This document shows, piece by piece, positions 25,455-33,207 of a DNA stretch of 64,000 nucleotides; position 1 is the stretch's first letter; each line of letters opens with the position of its first letter. This DNA comes from Venatoribacter pacificus (GTDB lineage: Bacteria; Pseudomonadota; Gammaproteobacteria; Pseudomonadales; Oceanobacteraceae). Both the position numbers and the translations under genes were made by a program. Under the pieces are notes generated by a model. That model was not told the DNA's origin. It did no database searches and saw only the letters and a list, made by a program, of their open reading frames with translations. The stretch is taken from contig NZ_JAOANI010000002.1 in NCBI RefSeq assembly GCF_025318105.1, positions 124,001 through 188,000 of the forward strand, in the 5' to 3' direction.

Positions 25455-25889
25455 ATGAAAAAACTAACCCTGCTACTGCCATTCATCGCACTCACCGCGT
25501 GCCAGACAACAATTGAAGAACCTGTAAAGCTGGAATTCCTCGCCTACGAGCCAACCTTCACAGAAGAGCCTAACCTGTACTTTCTGCTGAAAGGCAATCC
25601 CGGCAACTTCTGCCGGATCGGTGTAGACAGCAAAAAGTTTGAAGCCGGCGAACAGCTCAAGTCAGATGCAACAAGCGACCGCTTCGCACAGATCGACTGC
25701 ACCTGGAACGGCAAACTCTACGAACTGCAGGGCGAAGACAGCCACCTGACAGTAATCAGCCAAACCGCTGGAAACATCAAATCGCTCACGGTTACCAGCC
25801 AACTGGAAGAACTGGGCAGCGCATTAGACAACACGCTGTCACTGAACCAAACCGTCCCACTGCCGAATGCCATCAGCTGGCAGGAATAG
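25455..25889 (+). CDS. Predicted lipoprotein encoded by the prophage cargo
   Basis: A 144-residue protein with a clear lipoprotein signal (MKKLTLLLPFIALTACQTT, Cys at residue 16 in LTAC). The mature part is beta-rich with two Cys (NFCRIGVD, IDCTWNGK) that could pair. No family is recognised. Prophage-encoded lipoproteins often block superinfection at the envelope, so an exclusion role is plausible but unproven. A GGAAAGGA-type site precedes the ATG. Codon use here is more GC-rich than in the flanking cargo genes. Confidence 0.7.
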   Translation: MKKLTLLLPFIALTACQTTIEEPVKLEFLAYEPTFTEEPNLYFLLKGNPGNFCRIGVDSKKFEAGEQLKSDATSDRFAQIDCTWNGKLYELQGEDSHLTVISQTAGNIKSLTVTSQLEELGSALDNTLSLNQTVPLPNAISWQE

Positions 25890-25938
25890 ACCAAGAAACA
25901 AGAACAGCAGGCTCCAGCTAAACGGGGCCTGCGACAAT

Positions 25939-27267
25939 ATGAGAATTAAAAAAGAAATGACCCGCATCAATGAACTATTAGGAAAAGCAATCGTAATTAT
26001 CAAAGGGAAACCAATTTCCGAAGATTCGAACCTAATCACCTTCAGGCCACTGATAGCTCTTACCGCAGTATTCGTGCTATTGGAAATATACTATTTTTTC
26101 GCAATATGCTACCCCATTGAATCCACAAATATAAAAGCAGCATACACTGCTCTTAAAGAACACAAGTTCATATATGAAATCGGCGGGGTTTATCTGGCCC
26201 TTGTCGCATTCTTCACTGCTTGGCACAGATCGTTAGTAACAAGCTTTCAAAGCTCACTACAGGTCTCAACAAAAAACATTACTAATTACTTCTCCATGTC
26301 GAAGTATATATCTGACAACATAGATAGATTCAGCGAAGAATCTCAAGATCCATTTAGCTTCAAAATAAAGCCAAAAGACGGATTCGGACCGATAATTCAA
26401 TACCTATTCCAAGCTCCTGAAAATGGTCTATTCACACTAAACCAAGCACTACACAGAGATGTTAAAATTTTCATACAGTCAGCCGAGAAGGTCATAAACG
26501 AATCTAACTTCAAAGAAGACACAAACGCATTCAAGAAAAACTACTCAGACCTGACCGACAATGAAAAGTCTATATTGAAGGAAAATCGAAAATTTTTAGA
26601 GACATTTGAAATTTACGATTTAAAAGAGACGCATGAAAGCAGAGAAAGAATTGACGAAATATTATCAAGATGCAACCTAATAGATAATATTCCGAGAAAT
26701 AAAATATCAAAACTTCATTTCGAAATAATAGAAAGTGAAACCGATGGTATATTTAAAGTATTTAAAGCCGCATGCATCTACAGTCACTTCCTGGTAACTT
26801 TAAGCTTGATAGCAAATTCACTACCAATATCAAAGCATGAAAAAGAACCGATTATTAGTACACTGAATTATCTAAAAGAATTTCTGGAAGAAATTAGGAT
26901 CCCATTAGACATCAGAACTGAAGAAATAAGAAGAATAACAAAAGACAATGTTGATACCGATTTAGTCACGATAAAAAGACTAATCGCATTCGCATACGAA
27001 AGCAAAGAGTACATTCCTATTATCGATGAAAGTGCATTAATGAGAATATCCAAAGCTAAAAATATTAACCAGATGATAAATTATGACGATTGTGAAAAGC
27101 TAATACACATACTTGCAATGGGAATCTGCAAAAAGAGCAATAATACTCGGATAGATATTACCCAATTTCATACATTCAATCCGGAAAAGCCGAATTGTAT
27201 TTTTGATATATGGAAAAGATGCTATCAAAAAAATGAGGCAACCGATGCGCCAGTTAATCAGCTTTGA
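25939..27267 (+). CDS. Two-TM protein with long cytosolic helical domain, candidate membrane effector
   Basis: A 442-residue protein from the ATG at 25939. A first TM lies near residues 36-57 (PLIALTAVFVLLEIYYFFAI) and a second near 80-96 (EIGGVYLALVAFFTAW). Directly after comes HRSLVTSFQ and NITNYFSMSKYI, then about 300 soluble residues. The TM-HRS-N..NY/FxS pattern recurs in the gene at 29573 and resembles two-TM effectors associated with retrons and other defence systems. The gene is AT-rich, and its end overlaps the integrase start. Function is unknown; I infer a membrane-acting defence effector. Confidence 0.65.
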   Translation: MRIKKEMTRINELLGKAIVIIKGKPISEDSNLITFRPLIALTAVFVLLEIYYFFAICYPIESTNIKAAYTALKEHKFIYEIGGVYLALVAFFTAWHRSLVTSFQSSLQVSTKNITNYFSMSKYISDNIDRFSEESQDPFSFKIKPKDGFGPIIQYLFQAPENGLFTLNQALHRDVKIFIQSAEKVINESNFKEDTNAFKKNYSDLTDNEKSILKENRKFLETFEIYDLKETHESRERIDEILSRCNLIDNIPRNKISKLHFEIIESETDGIFKVFKAACIYSHFLVTLSLIANSLPISKHEKEPIISTLNYLKEFLEEIRIPLDIRTEEIRRITKDNVDTDLVTIKRLIAFAYESKEYIPIIDESALMRISKAKNINQMINYDDCEKLIHILAMGICKKSNNTRIDITQFHTFNPEKPNCIFDIWKRCYQKNEATDAPVNQL

Positions 27268-28432
27268 TAAGCAAGGCAACCTAATCGGCGAGTTTCCGCA
27301 CGATCCACTGGCCGGTTTTCAGGCTAGTCGCCGTGGGCTGCGCCGTCGTTTGATGAACGCCGACGAAGTGGCAAGCATGACGCCTGAACGCGCTCTGCAG
27401 ATTGCCCAGCAGCGTTACGACGTAAAAGAAAAGGAAATCCGCGAGGCAGCATTCATTGTCGATGAGAAGCAACGCCAGCGGGAATACCGCAAGAAAAACA
27501 TCAGTCTGTCTGATGCTGCAAAGTCTTGGCTTGAGCATGTAAAAGTAACCAATAGCCCCCGCACATTAAAATACTACAGCCACAGTATCGCGCTCTATGT
27601 TAAGCATGTTGGCGATCACCGCTTACGTGATTTCAGCCGGGACCACAACATTGCCTTCATAGAGCAGCTTCAGAATCTTTCGGGTGGTAAAGCAGGCGGT
27701 CTTCTATCGGTTAACACTCAGCATATGCACCTGCGCCACCTGAACAACTTTCTGCGTTGGGCATACGATAACGAGTTAATAGATAAGCGCCACAACCTGA
27801 AAAAGCCAAAGCTTCCGCAGAAAGATATGGAAGTCTTCAGCGTTGATCAGCTCCGGATTTTAAAGAATCACCTTCTGAAGAAGATAGAATCCGCTGAACC
27901 AGGCAGGCCAACGGTAAATGCCGTAAACCTTTACCGTGCCTTCATGCTGGCAACAAACTCACTGATGCGTATTGGCCCAATTGCTCACCTGCCACTGGAT
28001 GCGATAGACATGCAGGGGATGTTCATCAGAATACGAGACGTGCCAGAACGGGACTGGAAAAACAAAGGCAGCAAATGGCCGAACAAACCTATCAGCCAAC
28101 GCTTTTACGAATACCTGGAGAGCGATCTGGCAAACAGAAACCCTGCTGAGTTCTGGTTTCTTGATGATGGAACAGGGAAACCCTGGTATGCCCATACTGA
28201 CAACATCAGCCGCGCAATGAGCGAAGCCATAGCCGAGTGCGGCCTACCAAAGGTAAAACCCTTTCACTGGGCAATGCGCGCCGCCATGATCACCTGGCTA
28301 CTCAACAACGGCGAAAGCCCGCAGAAGGTCCAACAACTCGCGGACCATGCGGACATCCAAACCACTATGAAATACTACAACACCCGCGAAGCCAGCCAGC
28401 GGGATGCTGTAGAAAGACTGCCGGAGATTTAA
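27245..28432 (+). CDS. int: Phage integrase, tyrosine recombinase
   Basis: A 395-residue enzyme from the ATG at 27245 (GAGG site; an upstream in-frame ATG at 27203 lacks one). The SAM-like core-binding domain lies at about residues 85-180. Catalytic residues are Arg242 (NSLMRIGPI), a Lys near 274-281 (KNKGSKWPNK), Arg345 in FHWAMRAAMITWLL, His368 in LADHADIQTT and Tyr377 in MKYYN. At box II the usual HxxR is WAMR, with His shifted one position earlier. It integrates at tRNA-Arg(CCU), whose 3' part is at 31033-31080. It overlaps the upstream cargo gene by 23 bp. Confidence 0.9.
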   Translation: MRQLISFDKQGNLIGEFPHDPLAGFQASRRGLRRRLMNADEVASMTPERALQIAQQRYDVKEKEIREAAFIVDEKQRQREYRKKNISLSDAAKSWLEHVKVTNSPRTLKYYSHSIALYVKHVGDHRLRDFSRDHNIAFIEQLQNLSGGKAGGLLSVNTQHMHLRHLNNFLRWAYDNELIDKRHNLKKPKLPQKDMEVFSVDQLRILKNHLLKKIESAEPGRPTVNAVNLYRAFMLATNSLMRIGPIAHLPLDAIDMQGMFIRIRDVPERDWKNKGSKWPNKPISQRFYEYLESDLANRNPAEFWFLDDGTGKPWYAHTDNISRAMSEAIAECGLPKVKPFHWAMRAAMITWLLNNGESPQKVQQLADHADIQTTMKYYNTREASQRDAVERLPEI

Positions 28433-28433
28433 C

Positions 28434-29480
28434 ATGAAGAGAAAAGAGTTTTACGAATTATTAGATAATGCTTCTAATATTTTGGATCAAATATTGAAGG
28501 CCATGGAAAATTATGATGGTTTCAACGAGGGAACATATACAATTGGAGACGCAGAAACGATTCTTCAAAATGTCAGGCTTTACTTCAGATCTGTAAAACG
28601 CAGAATTGAGGCTCATGATAAATTAAGATCAATTAGTGATCAGCTTTCATTGGAAGCCGATGTTGAAGAACTATACTCAGTATCCATGGCAATATACATC
28701 GCAAATAACATCAACCATGACTACAAAGATTCCTTGAAACAAAAGAATTTCATAGACGCAATACTAAGCCATTTCATGGATATATTATTCATTGGAATCT
28801 CAGTAAACCCTGAAGAAAGTGACAACCCCTACATCGTATCGACAATAGCCATTTTCCTGAAAAAGAACCAGCTAAACGATGCTGAATTAAAACAAGAGAT
28901 AAACTCAGCCAATCTTATTATAAAATCTCTAGATAAAAAGACTAAATCGTTATCAGATGAAATCAATAAGATACTTAGCGACAATGAAAACATTCGAGCA
29001 CTAACATCAGAGTTAACTGAGCGATACTTTTCTTCCGAGTTTGCAGACAGGGCTAAAAAATCATTTTACTGGGTATTATTCTGGGGTGGCTGTTCATTTT
29101 TATTTCTAGCATTAACAGCATACACATTGTATTTTCAATATGACATATCCAACTTATATGTAAACCCTTCACCAACAACACATCTACCCTTCTTCACAAA
29201 AGGTATACCATTAGCATTAATGACTTTTTTCCTCTTCCGACAATATATTAAGGAAAGAAACATAATGGAAGAATATAAATTTAAGTCAATATTAGCTATT
29301 ACCATGAATCCAATGAAGGATCAGATAACCAATCCGGACGTTAGGGATAATATCACCGACAGACTAACCAAAATGCTCTATAGATCACCACTGGATCATA
29401 TATATCGGAATAAAACATCTGATGATATGCCATCGATCAAAGATGTCTTGAATTTGATTTCAAAAAGGAATGTCGAGTAA
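28434..29480 (+). CDS. Coiled-coil protein with two central TM segments, unknown
   Basis: A 348-residue AT-rich gene starting one base after the integrase stop (TAACATG), so probably translated with it. The first 215 residues are helical with a coiled-coil stretch (LKQEINSANLIIKSLDKKTK). Two TM segments follow, near 213-233 (WVLFWGGCSFLFLALTAYTL) and 252-267 (GIPLALMTFFLFRQYI), then a charged tail. No family is recognised. Its position between int and att marks it as cargo rather than a core phage gene, and membrane-linked defence is possible. Confidence 0.6.
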   Translation: MKRKEFYELLDNASNILDQILKAMENYDGFNEGTYTIGDAETILQNVRLYFRSVKRRIEAHDKLRSISDQLSLEADVEELYSVSMAIYIANNINHDYKDSLKQKNFIDAILSHFMDILFIGISVNPEESDNPYIVSTIAIFLKKNQLNDAELKQEINSANLIIKSLDKKTKSLSDEINKILSDNENIRALTSELTERYFSSEFADRAKKSFYWVLFWGGCSFLFLALTAYTLYFQYDISNLYVNPSPTTHLPFFTKGIPLALMTFFLFRQYIKERNIMEEYKFKSILAITMNPMKDQITNPDVRDNITDRLTKMLYRSPLDHIYRNKTSDDMPSIKDVLNLISKRNVE

Positions 29481-29572
29481 CAGAGTCCTGTTAACAGCGC
29501 ATCACCATAACTAGCAGAGAATGTCCTACAGCAATTATCAGGACAAATAGAGACACTACGGAGTAGTTAAGA

Positions 29573-30934
29573 ATGGCCCCAACAATATCCATACCACAAG
29601 GGATTTTGTTCGTTTTAGTTCTGATGTCAGTCATAGGTATAGTCGCACTATTCCTGTCTCTTTCATCAGCATTTAAGGCTAATAGCCTTCCATCATTTCA
29701 GCTCGCTGTTCGCTTCAAAGATTTAATGAAGAACAGAATCCACGAAGGTAAACAGCAAATCTACCACTACGGACCCTTTAAGTGGTGGCTTTTAATTACG
29801 ATTTTAATTGAAATTCCACTTGTGGCTCTATTTATATTTCAAACCCCCTCCAATGCTTACACCTTTCCTTTTGAATGGTATCAAGCATTCAAAAACAGTG
29901 GCTTACCATTTGACATTCTCGCTGCATCTCTGGCAATAGGCGCTGTAGTAATTGCCATTCATCGTTCAGAATTATCACAAATAAGTCATGAAAGAGACAC
30001 TCAGAACGATATGATTTCAAATTTCTATTCAATTCGAAATCACCTAAAAGAAGAGCTTAAAGAGTTTAGATCACCAATAAACAAGGCTAGTAGCGATCCA
30101 TCAATATTGTTCAGCGCAGCACAACATGGCAACTACCACCCTCATGCAACTATATATGATAAAGAGAAAATATTTTCAGGAAAAATTCAAGTCTACGGCG
30201 AAGAATTTAACGAGCAAATCAAGGAAGACAACCAATTAATAAAAATATGTTACCAGACCCCAAAAAACATTTCTTTAGATAACCCAAAGGTCGAATATTT
30301 ATACAAAAAATACCGTCATCTATTTATCTTAAAAAATCCACACTCAGATGGTCAAGATAGCATATACAGGGATGTTTTTTCATTCCCTCAAATACTGTCT
30401 TCTGGATATGAATTATATACTCCCGAGCTAATGCATACGCATTCATATTTCAAACCTTTGATATTTCTAAATGCAGCAAAAACTGTTATTGAAATGATAA
30501 GAATAGCATCCCAATCCTGCTTATCCCTACCCTTAGAATCTAGTGCTCTGTCGCGGTGGAGCATGGTTCACTCTAAATGCACTGTTGATGAAATAATGGT
30601 GGAATTCGGGCTGCATTCATATAAAGACTGTGAAACTAAAAAACTTGGCAGCATATTTATGTATCTATCTTACAAGCTTGGTGAATTACCAGAGCACTCA
30701 TCGCTCCTTCCAGGTCTCGTAGCCGAGTATGTGGATAACTTTCTAGTTGATATAGCAAGGGATACTACCGAGCAAATTGATGATGAATTGTTTGATTACT
30801 ACGTGCGCTTTTACCAACTCACATCTGCACAGACACAACTAGATATCATCACTTCAAACATATCACTAAGTGAAAGGATCAGACTACGATTAAGCATTGA
30901 TTCCAACCACAACGAGAAATTTGTTCCACTGTAA
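29573..30934 (+). CDS. Second two-TM protein related to the one at 25939, candidate membrane effector
   Basis: A 453-residue protein. TM segments lie near residues 11-30 (ILFVLVLMSVIGIVALFLSL), 69-88 (WWLLITILIEIPLVALFIFQ) and 114-131 (DILAASLAIGAVVIAI). The last is followed by HRSELSQIS and NDMISNFYSIRNHL, matching the post-TM pattern of the 25939 protein position by position. A cytosolic part of about 300 residues follows without known motifs. It lies 92 bp after the previous gene and 98 bp before the att site, so it is the last prophage gene on this side. Confidence 0.65.
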   Translation: MAPTISIPQGILFVLVLMSVIGIVALFLSLSSAFKANSLPSFQLAVRFKDLMKNRIHEGKQQIYHYGPFKWWLLITILIEIPLVALFIFQTPSNAYTFPFEWYQAFKNSGLPFDILAASLAIGAVVIAIHRSELSQISHERDTQNDMISNFYSIRNHLKEELKEFRSPINKASSDPSILFSAAQHGNYHPHATIYDKEKIFSGKIQVYGEEFNEQIKEDNQLIKICYQTPKNISLDNPKVEYLYKKYRHLFILKNPHSDGQDSIYRDVFSFPQILSSGYELYTPELMHTHSYFKPLIFLNAAKTVIEMIRIASQSCLSLPLESSALSRWSMVHSKCTVDEIMVEFGLHSYKDCETKKLGSIFMYLSYKLGELPEHSSLLPGLVAEYVDNFLVDIARDTTEQIDDELFDYYVRFYQLTSAQTQLDIITSNISLSERIRLRLSIDSNHNEKFVPL

Positions 30935-31032
30935 AACTCAGCACGGTTCTGCCATTCGTGTCAAAACAGTGTCAAAAACTAAAGCGTCCATATAAATTGC
31001 TTATATTTCAATAACTTAATTAAAATTAACCA

Positions 31033-31080
31033 CCGCCTCCTAAGCGGACGATCGGGGTTCGAGTCCCTGTGGGGAGGCCA
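31033..31080 (+). tRNA. 3' fragment of tRNA-Arg(CCU): prophage attachment site
   Basis: The segment holds an anticodon arm CCGC-CTCCTAA-GCGG (anticodon CCT at 31039-31041), a T arm CGGGG-TTCGAGT-CCCTG, an acceptor strand TGGGGAG, a discriminator base and encoded CCA. The D arm and 5' acceptor strand are absent; sequence before 31033 is AT-rich phage DNA. This is what remains when a phage integrates in a tRNA and restores the gene at its other end. tRNA-Arg(CCU) (argW) is a known integration site. The intact copy should lie left of this window. Confidence 0.88.
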
Positions 31081-31162
31081 TCTGCACCTCAATTTTTCCC
31101 GCCAGACATCCCATTTAAAGCCCGGACAGCGTGTTACACTGCGACCTGATGACCGGAGATAG

Positions 31163-32020
31163 ATGATGAAAAACCAAACCCGCTTCCCCTTACTGCTCAT
31201 TTTAATGACCCTGCTGCTGACTGGCTGCAGTAATCTGCAGAACATGGCCAAAGCACAGAAGCCTCAGGCGCAGATTTCATCGGTAACCGTCAGTCAACTG
31301 TCCTTAACAGAGGTTACTCTGCTGGCTAAAGTGACAGTTAAAAACCCTAATCCCATTAAGCTGCCGGGGGTTGGCCTGACACTGGATCTTAATATTGGTG
31401 ACAAAAAGATCGTAACCGTTGTGCAGCCCGACAGCAGTATTTCGTTGCCTGCGAAAGGCAGTCGTGACATCACTTTGCCGGTTACACTTAAATTTACCGA
31501 TTTATATAGAACGGTGTCGGGCATTAAAGATACATCATCCGTTGCTTATGAAATAACCGGGCGCATTAACATGAAGGTGCCGTTACTGGGTGACGTCAGC
31601 CTGCCTCTGAGCCACAAAGATACACTGCCGATTCCGCAGTTACCGGATGTCAGTCTGCAAAAAATCAGCGTACAGGAAGCCAGTTTCACCCGCCTGCGTC
31701 TGACGGTCGATATTGCCATCAGCAATCCGAATTCTTTTGCGCTGAATATAAACACGCTGAATTATCAATTATCGGCTGCCGGAAAAACCCTGACCAGCAG
31801 CAGCATTAAACCGCTGAAGCTGAATACAGGTGAGCGTAAAACGCTGTCGGTACCGTTGTCACTGAGTTTGTCTGAGGCAGGCAGCAGCGTGCTGCGCTTG
31901 CTGACCGGAAAAGCCGCTGTCACGTACACACTGAACGGAGAAATGGGAATTGCACCGGATTTAAAGGCGTGGAACCCCAAACCGCTGACGTTTAAATCGG
32001 AGAAAAGCCTGAGCCTTTAA
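31163..32020 (+). CDS. LEA14-like lipoprotein with two WHy domains
   Basis: A 285-residue protein with a lipoprotein signal (LLLILMTLLLTGCSN, Cys near residue 22). Two WHy/LEA14-type beta-sandwich repeats follow, about residues 37-150 and 160-280; both contain the typical N-PN element (VKNPNPIKLPGVGLTLDL and ISNPNSFALNINTLNYQL). The family is linked to stress or desiccation and found in the envelope of many gammaproteobacteria. It is the first host gene after the prophage. Adjacent ATGs at 31163 and 31166 both follow a GGAG site. Confidence 0.85.
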   Translation: MMKNQTRFPLLLILMTLLLTGCSNLQNMAKAQKPQAQISSVTVSQLSLTEVTLLAKVTVKNPNPIKLPGVGLTLDLNIGDKKIVTVVQPDSSISLPAKGSRDITLPVTLKFTDLYRTVSGIKDTSSVAYEITGRINMKVPLLGDVSLPLSHKDTLPIPQLPDVSLQKISVQEASFTRLRLTVDIAISNPNSFALNINTLNYQLSAAGKTLTSSSIKPLKLNTGERKTLSVPLSLSLSEAGSSVLRLLTGKAAVTYTLNGEMGIAPDLKAWNPKPLTFKSEKSLSL

Positions 32021-32023
32021 CGC

Positions 32024-32500
32024 TCAGGTAATAGGATAAAACGGATATTCCTGTTTAAACAGCTCCAGCGAGAATTGCTCCCGGATCTGTTCAGAGAACT
32101 CTGCGCGCCGTAAGCGGCGTGCATCCACGCCCTGATATTGCAGCACAGACAAACACTCAAGGCATACGCCTTCGGCCTTTTTAGCCGACAGCGCTCCGGT
32201 GCCAATCTGTAAACGATCCTGATGATGGCGCAACGCCTGCACTTTCTGACAATAGGCAAGATGATAATCCTGCTCATAAAACAACCAGACCCGGGTATTT
32301 TTAAAGGCCAGGGTTTTATCTTTCAGAATACGCAATGCCTGACCTTCGGTGCTCAGCATACCGCTGTCGAGCGCTTCACGTTCGGCGTACGTCAGTTGGC
32401 GCGCCGGATCGAATAATTCAAAATGCCCCAACTCGTCAGCGCCCATGCGCTTGCGCAAATGGTTGAAGCTTTCATCCTGGTAAAAATCGGCTATTTTCAC
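32024..32500 (-). CDS. Unknown third protein of a ZorAB-like operon
   Basis: A 158-residue soluble protein with no family I recognise. It has a CxxC (GVCLECLSVLQYQG near residues 110-123), an Arg-rich patch (DARRLRRAEF) and a C-terminal FSLELFKQEYPFYPIT. ATG overlaps the stop of the OmpA-like gene by four bases, so it belongs to the operon. Zorya systems carry ZorC/ZorD or ZorE here, and this protein is far too short for ZorC or ZorD and lacks an HNH. It might couple the motor to an output or be an adaptor. Confidence 0.65.
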   Translation of the reverse strand: MKIADFYQDESFNHLRKRMGADELGHFELFDPARQLTYAEREALDSGMLSTEGQALRILKDKTLAFKNTRVWLFYEQDYHLAYCQKVQALRHHQDRLQIGTGALSAKKAEGVCLECLSVLQYQGVDARRLRRAEFSEQIREQFSLELFKQEYPFYPIT

Positions 32501-33207
32501 GGTAAGACCCGATCCAGAATCGTCGCGATACGACCTTCGGCGTCGGTGCGCACACGAAACTCCACCCGACGCGAACGTTCGTCATTTTCTACCCCATTAT
32601 CGTCCCGTACAACTTTGGCCGATGACAGTCCATTCGCCGTAAGATGGGATTTAAGCCAGTCTTTATTGGTGCTGACATCGGCTAGTTCGAGTACAAACCC
32701 CAATGCCGAACGCGTGCGCTTCTGCGATAAATCCATATTGCGGATATAAGCATCATCTTCACTCAGCGCACCATACCAGGCACTGGACGTGTGCCCTTCG
32801 ATACGCACTTCAAGAATATCGTCGCGGTATGTTTCGCGGGTAATAATACCGATATAGCGCGGAAAAAAATCGGCCAGAATCGACTGAAACTCCGGCTTAA
32901 GATCCGCAGCACCTTTATCAAACAAGACTTCAGTATTGTTAAAGCGGAAGGTCAGATCTTTATCCAGCTCGGCTCCCCAGCGCTGCATATCGTCAGCAAA
33001 TTCGCTTTTTAAATCTTCGTACAACTGCACCCGCAGGTGATCATACAGAATCGCCACATCACGGATTTTATCGCGTTCCTGCTCGACATTAATCATGAAC
33101 ACAATGGAGATCAGCATAAATACCATCATCAGGCCGGCCATTAAATCAGATACGGCAACCCAATGACCTTCCTGCTCTTTCAGCTGTTCCAGTTCATTTT
33201 CATTCAT
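32497..33207 (-). CDS. ZorB/MotB-like protein with OmpA-type peptidoglycan-binding domain
   Basis: A 236-residue protein with one N-terminal TM helix (SDLMAGLMMVFMLISIVFMI, residues 20-39) that carries Asp21 at the proton-binding position of MotB/ZorB stators. A short helical plug region follows, then an OmpA-like domain (about 90-225) with VRIEGHTSSAWYGAL and LSQKRTRSALGFVLELA. It would anchor a proton-driven stator to peptidoglycan. It overlaps the ZorA-like gene by eight bases. ZorB-type rather than flagellar MotB is favoured by the neighbour with its long tail. Confidence 0.82.
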   Translation of the reverse strand: MNENELEQLKEQEGHWVAVSDLMAGLMMVFMLISIVFMINVEQERDKIRDVAILYDHLRVQLYEDLKSEFADDMQRWGAELDKDLTFRFNNTEVLFDKGAADLKPEFQSILADFFPRYIGIITRETYRDDILEVRIEGHTSSAWYGALSEDDAYIRNMDLSQKRTRSALGFVLELADVSTNKDWLKSHLTANGLSSAKVVRDDNGVENDERSRRVEFRVRTDAEGRIATILDRVLP

